DNA of 64,000 nt from Petrosia ficiformis (lineage: Eukaryota > Porifera > Demospongiae > Haplosclerida > Petrosiidae). Position 1 is the stretch's first letter; every line of letters begins with the position of its first letter. The notes under the pieces were generated by a model, which saw nothing but the letters and a program-made list of their open reading frames with translations, did no database searches and had not been told where the DNA came from. Of the stretch, positions 21,814 to 34,150 are shown piece after piece. The stretch spans positions 3,829,201 to 3,893,200 of the forward strand of contig OX345638.1 of NCBI GenBank assembly GCA_947044365.1. Reading direction: 5' to 3'. The translations under genes were made by a program, and so were the position numbers.

Positions 21814-24800
21814 CTAAAATTCAAACAGTGTATTAATAGATTGTCGTCCATCTATTATTCTCAATAACTTAATCCTATGGAGTCTAGAAGTAATACCAAG
21901 TTCTTTCTCTAGTATTTCCTCGTCAAATTCAGACAGAAGTGATCCAGTTATGTTTTCTTCACTGAATTTACTTCTATACTTACTGAGACCAAGTTTATCA
22001 AGTAGCAAGAGGACCTGAAGAGAATAATATAGTATAATATAAAATGAAAAGCACTATGTTGTTAATGTACCTGATCAATGGACAGGTTTATGAGATGCAG
22101 CTCTTCTTGGTGAGGAACCTGATCATCACTAACAGTTGTTGTTGTATACTTCTTTTTAACTTCCCTGCTGTCCATAGGTTTTAAGTCTAGTGTAGAAATA
22201 TAAATATTATATCACTGCAAAAAGCAGTTTGGTTAGTTCATTAATTGTGTGTCAGTCAACAACATGTATACATGTATATAGATCTATATAGTGCCATTCA
22301 CAATAATTCAGGTGTCAAAGAGAAAGTTTGTAATCTTAACTAGTACGTTCATGTTGAGTTGGCACCAAACTAAATTATATTATCATTTAGTTTGGTGCCA
22401 ACTCAATGTGAACGTACTTTAGTTTGTTGTAGTTGTTCACAGTCATGACCAAGTACGTTAAATTGATGGAGTGTGACTGATATGATGTCTGACAGATTTG
22501 AAAACAAGATAGTGAGGATTCCCTCGCCTACGTGTCAAAGTAATATTACATATGTGTAAAACAAACAATAATTATTTAATACACCAAAAGATTATAATAT
22601 ATGTTTATATCATAGCTCATTTGTATGAGTTTTATAACTATTAAAAGTTAACCTCAGATTGTTTAATGATACAAAAGTCAAGCATGAAGATTCTTCTATT
22701 ATAGTATCAACTACAGTGGCTGCTATCAACTGAACTCAATTCTTTTAAATACAAAAAGTATATATAATAATACGTGTATTTTGTTTCTATAAGTCTTACA
22801 TTTTAGCCTCTGCTTTATTTCAAAGATGACATATAAAAAAAGTATCCCTATAAGTGCTTTGTGGTGTGCAGCATGCAGTAATCATTGCTGACTATCTAGT
22901 CTCGCGAGCCAGACTCCTCCCCTTTTTTAGATTGGATGGTGGGGAGGGAGTCTGGTCAATCTTTCTGTCCCAGCTAAGGAATTTGGCTGCAGGTGTTGGT
23001 ATGAAAATTAGACCACATGTAAACTGTGAATATCGTTATTATTCTACATCTGTGTTAAAAAATTTGATAGCTAGAGTAACAATAAGTTATAACAGTTAAA
23101 AAAAGAAACAATGCACTTTCACTTGCCATCTTCTAACGGGTAATAACGATATTCACAGTTTACATGGGGTCTAATTTTCATACCCACACCTGTGGCCAAA
23201 TTTCTTAGCTGGGACAGAAAAGTCAACTCAATTGATCAGACTCCCTCCCCGCCGTTCGATCTCAAAAAGGAGAGAGTCTGGCTGCGAGACTAGACTTTAT
23301 CATGTCTGAAAACACAACAGCCTACTGTAGTTATTATTTGATTATCTACTCTCTTTACCTTTTAAATGACCTTGTAGAACTTTAGGAATATATTTCAGGT
23401 AGAATAGGTAGCTATTAGTTCCAGTTTCTACATAAACTACAAGCTAGCTGTCTATTACGTCCCACGTCCATTAATTGACCGACTAACTACGTAACTACGT
23501 ATACAATGCATACTTGCGTAAGTGACACAAGAATATCATACTTTGAACCCAGGGGGATCCGGGAATCTGCATTTTTAGTGTTGGGTGTTGGATTTGTATG
23601 CTGATGCAATTGTCATCTTTATTAGGTGGAACTGACACGTTTTAATAATAATAACTATTTCATCACGATAATTGCATTCCTGTAGTACCTGAAGGCTGTG
23701 TCCAGACCCTTCCCCGTTTTAGGATTGGGTCTGGCTTGCGAGACTAACACACAATATGATTACCATACCCTCTGCCTACGCTTCTTGATGAGAGTAATAA
23801 CAGTTTATATGTAGTAGTTCTTCCACTACAAATTTATATAAGAACTGATAACAGCTACTTCTCCCACTATACATTTATGATTACCTAAAAACTGATAATA
23901 GCTACTTCTCCCACTGTACATTCATAATTACCTAAGAATTGATAATAGCTATATAGCTACAATGCAAAAACAAATTTACTGGTTACTACAGTTGCAAGGA
24001 TGTAACAATTAGTCACTTATTCAAATTGTTATTGATTCTGCATTCTTATAATGCCATAGCTACTTTGTACTAATTATAACCAATTAGTATAATTTTAGGG
24101 TGCTGTCTACTCATATTTCATACCAACAATTACTTAATGTATCATTTAAAGTGATTGTATCTGGCAGTTTTGGTTGACAAAAGAGTTTGGAACCTGCAAA
24201 AAAATAATTTAATTTATTTAGTGTACATTTTTATACTCGACGTACATAATGTCATAGTAACATCATGTATCACTGTAAAAACGAACCAGTTATTTTAACC
24301 TTATTTGCTGTATTGATAATAAATATTATGCTTGTGAGGTATAAATTATTGTAAAGTCTCATTCAATTTTGAAAAATTCCACAACTTTTTTCTTATAAAA
24401 ACAAATAATAAAATTTAATAGCAAATAGATTTTTAAAACATTTGTGTATAATTATATTATATATATTATATATATATCTATATACACAAATGTTTAAAAA
24501 AGTATTTGTTATCTGTTATTTGTTATTTTTTTGTTATTTGTACTTGTAATAACAAATAATATCTGGTGCATCTAAATTGCTGTGGGATTCTTTATTATGT
24601 AATGTACTTTATTACTAGTTAAATAGACATATATATGTAGTCTCAGGAGCATATTATTAATATTGAAACTCATGTAACCAAACATGGGTTATAATAATTT
24701 TTACAGTGTATAAGTAGCCACAATAGCCTGTATGACAAACTACATTAACATTTATGTTATCCTTTGCAACTATACAATCCACAAAGTAGTCTACAATACT

Positions 24801-26590
24801 TCAGATCAGTAGTTAGGAGATATGATGTAACTGTGTAAAGCAAATTTAATTTTAGAGTGTACATGTTAGAGCAACTCTGGAAGTACACTAATAATCCCAT
24901 ATTGTACCAAGCTTAAGGATGTTAAATATAATCCCTACAAAGTATATAGATATGGCATTAGATGTATGTATCCTGAACAACAAACTATTTGTTAAATCTT
25001 GTAACGACACTAACCAATACATTTGTTATTTAACAATAATGTATATTTGCAGTGGCATACACTAAATACTACTTCATATATAAGCAAGCATTGGAAAAAC
25101 ATCCAGTTTAAATTTTCTCACCAACACATGTGAATGCACGTAAATTATAAACTCTAACCTTCATCAACCTTCTGTCTCAAGTCTTTAACATATTGCATTA
25201 GTATGCTATTGCTATGTTTTAATTGCAGAAGTTCTTCCTGCATTGAAGTGACATGTTTCGAAATATCTGGATCGTCATAAAGAGCCATGGTAGAATCTCT
25301 CAAGGAGTGATCAATTCGCTGATAGGAAATATTCTTCTGCGAAGGAATAGAAGCATGATTGTCAGTACCTGGTAAGTCAGAAGACAAGTAAGTATATTCT
25401 TCTGATGAATCGAGATGTTGAGAAGATATGCTTTGTGTTGGGTATACCATGGGTTTTAAGGTTAGAGTAACACCATTTTTCCATGCTTCTCCATCTTGAA
25501 CACATTGAAAAACAGTAGTTTGTACTTTATTTTTTGTTGGAGAGATATCAGTAATCACTTCCTTAATGTGCGAAGGATGAAATGTCTCAAGAATGGTCTT
25601 GCTTTTCTTGAAAAGTTGCTGTCTGTCATCTTCTTCAAGCTCAATTAGCTCAAAACTGATTGATACATTGGCTAATATCTCAACAATACTTCCTGGACGA
25701 CTGTGATATGATGCAATAAGGGATTGTTCTGAACTTACCATAGTGAGTGTATGTGGGTTTCTGATTTGTTGTTGGATTTTTTTCTCAGTATGAAAGATTT
25801 TGGCTTTAACTGGGAAATTCAGGTACTGTACTACGTCTGAAAGGTATAGCTTGATTTTGAAAACATTAGTAGTAAAAGAGATTTTCATTGATTCACGAAG
25901 AACTTTCAGCTCATTGGATGGTATGCTGATACACCTCAATTTCTTTCGGCCATCAAATCCTTTCAGAACTAAAACTTCCCCTTCAACAAACGAGGATGCT
26001 TTCTTCTTTCCAGCAAAACCTTTGTCAACTGCTACCACTTGTGGCAATGGATGTGATTTAAATAGATGGCTAGTTGTTGGGAATGAAAACCCAATTTCAA
26101 CAACCTCATTATTATCAACTGGATTATACATTACGCTACACTGTATGGAAGAGTTAATAGGTATTATTAGTTTCTTCCTTGAATGCGTACAAACAGCATG
26201 GACTACAGTTGTTTCCTTTAGGCAGTGTACATCAAGCAATTCTCCATCGAGAAGTGAATTTTCTCCACCAATACCATAGATTGACTCACAGACGGATAAA
26301 CGGAATGGAATATCACTTGTAAATTTATTCATAATTTCATGGAGTGGCAATTGTGGTGATACTTTGACGGCATCATATATCTGTCCTTCTGCTCCAGTAG
26401 TGAATACACGAGGGAGTTTTGGTGCTAGTTCACTCTTCTTTTTACGTGAGCTGTTTGTTTCTGTATGTGAATTTTGCTGATTTTGTGCCCTTGAAGGAAC
26501 AGGAGGAGGTAGACAACTGCTCTTTGGTCTTGGAGGTAGAGGCGGAGGTGAGGTATTATTCTTGAGCTCTTCACTTCGTATTTCTTCCAT
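21814..26590 (-). CDS. CABIT-SAM adaptor-like protein, copy C
   Basis: Exons 26590-25159, 22186-22071 and 22014-21814 with GT/AG borders and consistent phase; 582 residues. The order is the same as in copy A: proline-rich PPPLPPRPK near the N-terminus, two CABIT-like modules, tail with YDDPD and EYTYLSS motifs, coiled coil, SAM. The C-terminus ends FEF instead of FECL because of a change at the stop region. The CABIT-SAM intron is 3 kb because of insertions, including a nested MITE (22841-23557) and a CACTG MITE (24271-24708). All frames are open, so it may be functional. The start is the Met conserved in all copies; the frame stays open for 60 codons upstream. Confidence 0.82.
22841..23557. 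mobile_element. MITE family TATCCCTATGATTGC, copy 2, carrying a nested insertion
   Basis: Begins AGTATCCCTATAAGTGCTTT and shares its inside (TTTATCATGTCTGAAAACAC, CCAGTTTCTACATAA, AAGTGACACAAGAATAT) with the copy at 49463. It lacks the far end, and 398 bases are inserted near its left side. Confidence 0.7.
22896..23293. mobile_element. Foldback element nested in the MITE
   Basis: CTAGTCTCGCGAGCCAGACTC at the left is mirrored at the right (GTCTGGCTGCGAGACTAG). The inverted similarity continues inward for more than 130 bases on each side, including AACTGTGAATATCG and its complement. There is no coding content. Single ends of the same kind appear at about 23725-23750 and 29065-29092. Confidence 0.75.
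24271..24708. mobile_element. MITE with CACTGTAAAAA ends, second member
   Basis: Starts CACTGTAAAAACG and ends TTTTTACAGTG, flanked by TA on both sides. The equivalent place in copy D (about 29558-29575) reads CATCATGTATATTTAGCC without the insert, which proves a TA target duplication. Inside are long AT-rich palindromic stretches. Confidence 0.85.
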
Positions 26591-26612
26591 CAGTGAATTG
26601 GGTGTGTAGACA

Positions 26613-27467
26613 CAACTATAATAATTATAATACAGTGAAATTACTGGTGTTGCATTGGTAATAGGTAGCTGAAATAAACATAACATACCAAAACTATAAT
26701 TATCTACTTTAGTGTGTTTTAGTAAATACATTTCAGAAGCAGCAACGATAAAATGTATATTGTCTAACAAAACTAAACTAAATCTTTTCCAAGTCTAAAC
26801 CATATATAAAGTTTGGATCACCAGATACTATGATTATCTCATTGCAAAAACAAACATTATTGGTTGAAATAACTAGGTTAGTACAGTTACAAAGATTTAA
26901 TAATTAATTACATTAGTTGGTTATTCAGGAGATACATATATCTAATACCATAGCTACTTTGTACTAATTATATTCTGTAGAAGTTGCTCAAATAACACAT
27001 AAAATTTACATGTGGATGATAACAACAATGCATACATGTTTTGTACACAAGAAGATGAAATTTTAGTAGATCTATTTAAGCTGACATAGATTAGCGTAAC
27101 ATAATTAAAAAGTATTCTGACGTGTTGATTGTTGTGTTTTCTACTTACTTTGCAACTAATACTCAAATAGTATTTTTTATCAAAATAGCAAGAGTGAGCT
27201 TTGTTGTGATATACATCATGCAGTATAGCTGCTATTGCAAATCAGGGTTACATACAGTGGGGGATATCCCCTAACTTGTTTCCCCCATCAGATGTTGACC
27301 AAAAGGGTAAAATTGCTAACACACATGCAACTAGCACATTATTCTGACCTGCTACTCAAGACTACTATAGACACACAACATACAGTTTTAAATAAAATAA
27401 TTATAATTCAGTCCACCTTAATTAACAAAATACTGTTAAAAGATACCCACACTAATTATGTACATAC
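26613..27467. other. 5' intron region of copy C
   Basis: Between the coding exon and the conserved non-coding exon. It aligns with the corresponding stretches of copies A (reverse) and D. Short open frames here have no domain. Nothing else seen. Confidence 0.5.
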
Positions 27468-27570
27468 CTCTCTAATACACGAAATCCAATTCTAACTAGA
27501 CAAGACAGAAAAACATTCGTCGCAGTCACCTAAAACACAACCTCACAAATAAATGGGCGTTGCTTTACGT
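27468..27570 (-). promoter_or_regulatory. 5' non-coding exon and promoter-proximal block of copy C
   Basis: Same conserved block as upstream of copy A, ending at a GTATGT donor (exon end 27468). It contains the conserved AAATAAATGGGCGTTGCTTT. Confidence 0.5.
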
Positions 27571-27599
27571 GAATGTTTTTCTGTCTTGTCTGGTTTTAA

Positions 27600-27665
27600 A
27601 CCCGGGACGGGACGATACGGGACGGAACGGAACGGAACGGAACGGAACGGGACGGGACGGGATTG
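27600..27665. repeat. GGAAC/GGGAC pentamer tract
   Basis: About 12 imperfect 5-bp units (GGAAC changing to GGGAC) directly upstream of copy C's conserved block. GC-rich against an AT-rich background. Confidence 0.9.
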
Positions 27666-28322
27666 TCCCACATTTAAAATACAGGACGAGCTAGACGGAC
27701 TAAGTAACTGGCACACCTATTAATTTACGTGAGAGAATGTGCTGGCATTGAAGCAATCTTACTATTGAAGAAGCAATAAAATTTCTCGAGAGCCAAAGCT
27801 GATCAAATATACATCTTCTTTTGTGAATGCAACAGTGAAAAGAGAAGTTACACAAAACCAGCTCATGATCAAATAGCGGCAAGAATGATACTTCAATCAC
27901 TTATTATACATGTACATAATTAGCTATGGTTATATAATGTTGGTACTCCCAATAATAAGATTATTTTTAGTTACACTAAACGTTAGTTTTGATTAGTTTT
28001 TGTCATTCAAACATGACTGGAGGTGTGACCTGGTCCAATCAGGGTGTGACTAAACTCCCTCGAAATGAGCCTAGGATTAAGAAGCATTACTTCCATGCAC
28101 ATCTTGGACATGTACTATTATGATTCAGTAATGTCCATCAGTGGATGGATAGCTACTACATTCCCAAAGATTCCAGAACACGTCATCACTCACAAAGATA
28201 CTTTGTGATTTACTGCTACTATAAGTTACTTGTATTATACTATATCTTAAGCACTGTTAACCTCAGTTTTGTAATCAAATTTTTACTTTGTGATAAATGT
28301 TAAGAATACTGTATTAGTAATT
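27666..28322. other. Intergenic stretch between copies C and D
   Basis: Repeats 3'-flank sequence of the family (also at 34170-34810 and in the palindrome arms). No gene seen. Confidence 0.5.
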
Positions 28323-31300
28323 TTAAAGCATTTTACAAACATTCAAACAGTGTATTATTATTCTTAATAACTTAATCCTATGAATTCTAGAAGTAATACC
28401 AAGGTCTTTCTCTAGTATTTCCTCGTCAAGTTCAGACAGAAGTGATCCAGTTATGTTTTCTTTGCTGAATTTATTTTTATACTTACTGAGACCAAGTTTA
28501 TCAAGTAGCAAGAGGACCTGAAGAGAATAATATAGTGTAATATAAGTTGAAAAGCACTATGTTGTCAATGTACCTGATCAATGGACAGGTTTATGAGATG
28601 CAGCTCTTCTTGGTGAGGAACCTCATCATCACTAACAGTTTTTGTTGTAAACATTTTTTTAACCTCCCTGTTGTCCATAGGTTTTACGTCTAGTGTAGAA
28701 ATATAAATATTATATTTGTGATATCACTGTGGTTGGTCTTAATTGCATGTCAGTCAACAACTAGGAACTGATAACAGCTAGCTACATGTATAGAATATGC
28801 ACATAGCAGCCTAAAATACTTCATAACAGTTGTTAAGGAGATATGCAACCGAGTACTCTGTAAAATGTAATGGCCTATTTTGAGTTAGTTACAGGAGCTT
28901 CAATGCAATTTTATCTCAGTGCTGATTTGTTTTTCCCAAGATAAGTACTACTTTTATTTCATCTTGATCTACATTGACTAGTATATAAAGTACATCTCAT
29001 AATAAAGCATAGTAACAATAATAATAACTATTTCATCATGATAATTATTGCATTCCTGTATATAGTAGCTTATTGGGTCTGGCTTGCGAGACTAACACAC
29101 AATATGATTACCATACCCTCTGCCTACGCTTCTTGACGAGAGTAATAACAGTTTATATGTAGTAGTTCTCCCACTACAAATTTACCTAAGAACTGATAAC
29201 AGCTACTTCTCCCACTATACATTCATGATTACCTAAGAACTGATAACAGCTAGCTACAATGCAAAAACAAAATTGTTAAAATAACTATTTTATTGGTTAG
29301 TACAGTTGCAAGGATTTAACAATTAGTCACTTATTGTTATTGATTCGGTTATAATTAGTACTTTGTACTAATTATAACCAATTAGTATAATTTTAGGGTG
29401 CTGTCTACTCATATTTCATACCAACAATTACTTAATGTATCGTGATTGTATCTGGCAGTTTTGGTTGACAAAAGGGTTTGAAAACCTGCAAAAACATAAT
29501 TTGATTTATTTAGTGTACATTTTTATACTCAACGTACATGATGTCATAGTAACATCATGTATATTTAGCCACAATAACCTGTATGACAAACTACAATAAC
29601 ATTTATGTTATCCTTTGCAACTGTACAATGCACAAAGTAGTCTACAACACTTCAGATCAGCAGTTAGGAGATATGATGTAACTGCGTAAAGCAAATTTAA
29701 TTTTAGAGTGTACATGTAATTAGAGCAACTCTGGAAGTACACTAACAATCCCATATTTACCAAGCTTAAGGATGTTAAAATATCCTGAATTGTGAATAGC
29801 AACACCAAAAGGTAAGAATACAAATTTTCTCTTCAATATCTCAATTCGGTATTGCCATATTATTCAATTACTACACAATTGTTGAGGTAACCAAGCAATT
29901 TTTTTTTTGCAGTGAGCTGCTTCATGTTCATGTTATTTACACTGATGAAGTGAGTTCTTGAGTAATAGTATATTCATAAGTATTGAAGTACTGTGCATCA
30001 TTCTGCAGCATTTATAGCACAGTTAAAAGATTATTTCACATATTTTTGTATAACATTCTTCACAGTGCATTAAGTGTTTCAATGTGGCACTTTGGTGGCT
30101 ACTCAAGGTCAAAATTACATTCATTCATGCATTATGTAACCTCAACCTTTATAGATCACCATCATCACACAGTATTAAAATCAATGCTTGATATTTTGGT
30201 TGCATTTCACAATTAGTTGTGCATTTAGTAATTAGTGTGCAATCATGTGGCTAGTATGGGGGGGGGGGGGGGGGGTGTATATGGAAATATGATGGGCTCA
30301 ATATCACATAATATGCACTAACGTTTAGCTAAAACATACACCAATGAAGTTTTGACATCTGCTGATATTACAAACCAGGTACTAAAGTACATATGTGTAC
30401 AGTAGATTACTGAAGTGAATGTAGAAGTTTATAAATATGTGAAGTTGTATGTCAGAAAATATAACTTTGCGCAGATTTTAGCCTTGTAGGAATATTGCAC
30501 TGTAGATGCAGTATTGAATTACATATAATGAGCACTATTAGAAGTCTCTGCTCATGGTCAAACACTGCAAAAACAAAATTGACTAATTCATTGGTTAGTT
30601 AATAATTATTGGTTACAGTTGCAAGGAATAGTGGAAATTGTAATTTAATTTTTAGTGTAGGTTGTTATGGATATACATGTAATTATAATCTGTAATTTCA
30701 ATTTCCCTATCCTGTCTAATAAATATTTTCATTGTAGGTTTCCAAATCTTCCTTGTGCATGTAATTATAATCTGTAATTTCAATTTCCCTATCCTGTCTA
30801 ATAAATATTTTCATTGTAGGTTTCCAAATCTTCCTTGTGCATCTAACATGAGATATTAAGCATGATAGTTGATACATATATATATATATGTTTTATGTAT
30901 TTTAATATAATCAGTACAAAGTATATAGCATTAGATGTATATATCCTGAACAACAAACTAATTGTTAAATCTTTGTAACCACATTAACCAGTACATTTGT
31001 TATTTAAACAATAATGTATATTTGCAGTGGCATACACTAAATACTACTTCATATAAGCAAGCATTGGAAAAACATCCAGTTTAACCAACATATTTGTATA
31101 TGTGAATGCACGTATATTATAAACTCTAACCTTCATCAACCTTCTGTCTCAAGTCTTTAACATATTGCATTAGTATGCTATTGCTATGTTTCAATTGCAG
31201 AAGTTCTTCCTGTATTGAAGTGACATGTTTCGAAATATCTGGATCGTCATAAAGAGCCATGGTAGAATCACTGAAGGAGTGATCAATTTGCTGATAGGAA

Positions 31301-32334
31301 ATATTCTTCTGCAAAGGAATGGAAGCATGATTGCCAGAACCTGGTAAGTCCGAAGACAAGTAAGTATATTCTTCTGATGAATCGAGATGTTGAGAAGATA
31401 TGCTTTGTGTTGGGTATACCATGGCTTTTAAGGTTAGAGTAACACCATTTTTCCATGCTTCTCTATCTTGAACACATTGAAAAACAGTAGTTTGTACTTT
31501 ATTTTTTGTTGGAGAGATATCAGTAATCACTTCCTTAATGTGCGAAGGATGAAATGTCTCAAGAATGGTCTTGCTTTTCTTGAAAAATTGCTGTCTGTCA
31601 TCTTCTTCAAGCTCAATTAGCTCAAAACTGATTGATACATTGGCTAATATCTCAACAATACTTCCTGGACGACTGTGATATGATGCAATAAGGGATTGTT
31701 CTGAATTTACCATAGTGAGTGTATGTGGGTTTCTAATTTGTTGTTGGATGTTTTTCTCAGTATGAAAGATTTTGGCTTTAACTGGGAAATTCAGGTACTG
31801 TACCACTTCGGAGAGGTAAAGCTTGATTTTGAAAAGATTAGTAGTAAAAGAGATTTTCATTGATTCACGAAGAACTTTCAGCTCATTGGATGGTATGCTG
31901 ATACACCTCAATTTCTTTCGGCCATCAAATCCTCTCAGAATTAAAACTTCCCCTTCAACAAGAGAGGATGTTTTCTTTTTTCCAGCAAAACCTTTTTCAA
32001 CTGCTACCACTTGTGGCAATGGATGTGACTTAAATAGATGGCTAGTTGTTGGGAATGAAAACACAATTTTAACAACCTCATTATTATCAACTGGATTGTA
32101 CATTACGCTACACTGTATGGAAGAGTTAATAGGTATTATTAGTTTCTTCCTTGAATGCATACAAACAGCATGGACTACAGTTGTTTCCTTTAGGCAGTGT
32201 ACATCAAGCAATTCTCCATCGAGAAGTGAATTTTTTGAAGGAACAGGAGGAGGTAGAATACTGCTCTTTGGTCTTGGAGGTAGAGGCGGAGGTGAGGTAT
32301 TATTCTTAAGCTTTTTACTTTGTATTTCTTCCAT
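28323..32334 (-). CDS. CABIT-SAM adaptor-like protein, copy D, shortened
   Basis: Exons 32334-31131, 28689-28574 and 28517-28323; borders and phases are kept, 504 residues predicted. Exon 1 lacks 228 bases relative to copy C, an in-frame loss of 76 codons at 32232-32233. It joins PPPVPS directly to NSLLDGELLDVH, so the first CABIT module has lost its N-terminal half. In exon 3 a loss of about 20 bases near 28352 shifts the frame. The last residues of the SAM helix (DGRQSINTLFECL in A) are replaced by an unrelated short tail. It is open throughout, but both globular parts are damaged. It is either a decaying copy or a variant with altered binding. Confidence 0.75.
30258..30275 (+). repeat. Run of 18 G
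   Basis: Homopolymer within the copy D intron. Confidence 0.9.
30677..30843. repeat. Tandem duplication of about 82 bp
   Basis: The stretch beginning CATGTAATTATAATCTGTAA and ending CTTCCTTGTG is present twice, head to tail, nearly identical. A recent duplication. Confidence 0.85.
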
Positions 32335-32874
32335 CACCGAATTGGGTATGTGGACACAACTATAATAATTATAATACAGTGAAATTACTGGTGTTGCATT
32401 GGTAATAGCATTGTTTTGGTAGCTTAAATAAACATAACATACCAAAACTATAATTATCTACTTTAGTGTGTTTTAGTAAATACATTTCAGAAGCAGCAAC
32501 GATAAAACATATATTATCTGGAATATTCTGTAGAAGTTACTCAAATAACACATAAAATTTACATGTGGATGATAACAACAATGCATACTTGTTTTGTACA
32601 CAAGATAAAATTTTAGTGGATCTATTTAAGCTGACATAGTTTACCGTAACATAATTAAAAAGTATTCTGACATGTTGATTGTTGTGTTATTCTACTTACT
32701 TTGCAACTAATACTCAAATAGAAGAGTGAGCTCTGTTGTCATCATGCAGTATAGCTGCTATGCAAATCAGGGTTTCATACAGTGGGGATATCCCCTAACT
32801 TGATTCCCCCATCAGATGTTGCTAACACACATGCAACTAGCACATCAGTCTGACCTGCTACTCCAGACTACTAT

Positions 32875-33949
32875 CAGAGATAATACAAACTACGTATATA
32901 ACCGGGATAGGAAACTCATCCCAACCGGATGAAACCATGCGTGTTATAAAGTATGACGTCACGACTCTGGAAACTCAACACGTTCTTTCACGTGTCATAA
33001 AACTGCTATGGATACCACCAGAGATACCGGTGGTACTTTGAAAGCTGTACTGGAACTCGATGAGCTAAAGAAGGATACTGCTGTGACAATAAGTGTTGTG
33101 AAAAGTGCAGAAAGACTACTTACTCTTAATAGAGAGAAAGAGATTCATTTACAGCAACTGATGGCCCAAATGAGACAATCATATACCAGAATGTTTGGAT
33201 CTGTACAACGCTACCAACTTACTGCTATGAAGAACGAGAAATTGTGGGCCCAAATGAGACAATCATATACCAGAATGTTTGGATCTGTACAACGCTACCG
33301 ACTTACTGCTATGAAGAACGAGAAAGTGTGTGCTATGTTTCACATGTTTTCTATAGAGGAAGGGTTTGACTTTGAAATGTGATAAATCATTGAGCTTAGG
33401 GGGTCATGAAATCTTTTGGCAATTATTAATGGAAACTGAATTTATAAGACAGCTAACAACCCAAACACAAGGAGATCCTGTCATTACTGCTAGCCCTTGC
33501 TCTTTTCGTAATCTTTCTTTTGTAGAGGAAAATGCTGTGCGTTATACTGCAGGCTACATTGTTCGAAAGCTCGAGCAAAAATACTCTAAACAGACTACCC
33601 AAGAAGCAATTGAATGTACTGCAGCTCTGAAGGAAATGGCTGGGAAACTGAAGACTACTGGCACAACCATGTACAGAAGTGAGCAGAGATCAAGTGAGTG
33701 GACCAAACTTATAGACCGTGGTGGATTGTACCATGTGGAAGACATTGTGTATGACTTGTTCGTCACAATAGAATTACTAGTAGACCAGAAACTTTCATCA
33801 ATAATGAAGGGAAGAGGTAAAGGTCTAGAGCAAGTTAAGAAGGAAAATCTCTCATGGGTCTGCAGTGATGAAGAAGTGCAGTTTTTATGGTGTTTGGTCA
33901 GCCCTGCTAAAATTGAAAATGAGAGTGTTCGTAGTATGTATTATCTCTG
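32875..33949. mobile_element. Unclassified DNA transposon with 7-bp target duplication
   Basis: Ends are CAGAGATAATACAAACTACG (from 32875) and, reversed, CAGAGATAATACATACTACG (to 33949): 20 bp with one mismatch. CTACTAT flanks both sides (32868-32874 and 33950-33956). The corresponding place in copy C (about 27360-27372) reads CTACTATAGACACAC with no insert, confirming the limits and the 7-bp duplication. It sits in the 5' intron of copy D. It carries coding remnants on the plus strand. The superfamily is not recognised with certainty. Confidence 0.88.
33008..33946 (+). pseudogene. Coding remnant in the 1,075-bp transposon, P-element-like or unknown
   Basis: Two overlapping frames, 33008-33382 and about 33366 to the element end. 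The first has an early coiled-coil-like part and a 28-residue segment repeated in tandem (units start 33164 and 33248). The second has VRYTAGYIVRKLEQ, a phrase of the xxYxAGYVxxK kind seen near the C-terminus of P-element/THAP9-type transposases; that similarity is from memory and weak. The second frame has no stop before the element end and runs into host sequence. At 1 kb it is too short for a full transposase, so it is a deletion derivative. Confidence 0.5.
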
Positions 33950-34041
33950 CTACTATAGACACACAACATACAGTCTTAAAATAATTATAATTCAGTCCAC
34001 CTTAATACTGTTAAAGATACCCACACTAATTATGTACATAC

Positions 34042-34150
34042 CTCTCTAATACACGAAATCCAATTCTAACTAGACAAGACAGAGAAAAATATTCACGAGC
34101 ACACAACATCGATGTCGCAGTCACGTAAAGCAATGCCCATTTATTTGTAA
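34042..34150 (-). promoter_or_regulatory. 5' non-coding exon and promoter-proximal block of copy D
   Basis: Conserved block ending at a GTATGT donor (exon end 34042). It includes CATCGATGTCGCAGTCACGT and a variant of the GGGCGTTGC motif. Confidence 0.5.

Larger units (their letters stand above)
28690..31130 (-). other. Intron of copy D
   Basis: Alignable with the copy C intron, without the CACTG MITE and the nested MITE. It contains an 18-base G run (30258-30275) and an approximately 82-bp tandem duplication (30677-30843). No gene seen. Confidence 0.6.

Noticed and set aside
22854..23099. 81-codon plus-strand frame
   Set aside because: Lies in the nested foldback element and reads through its inverted repeat.
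26591..26770. N-terminal extension of copies C, D and E (YYNYYSC region)
   Set aside because: Open and conserved, but it contains a good splice acceptor (TTATTATAG), and the ATG after it is shared by all copies; most likely 5' UTR and intron.
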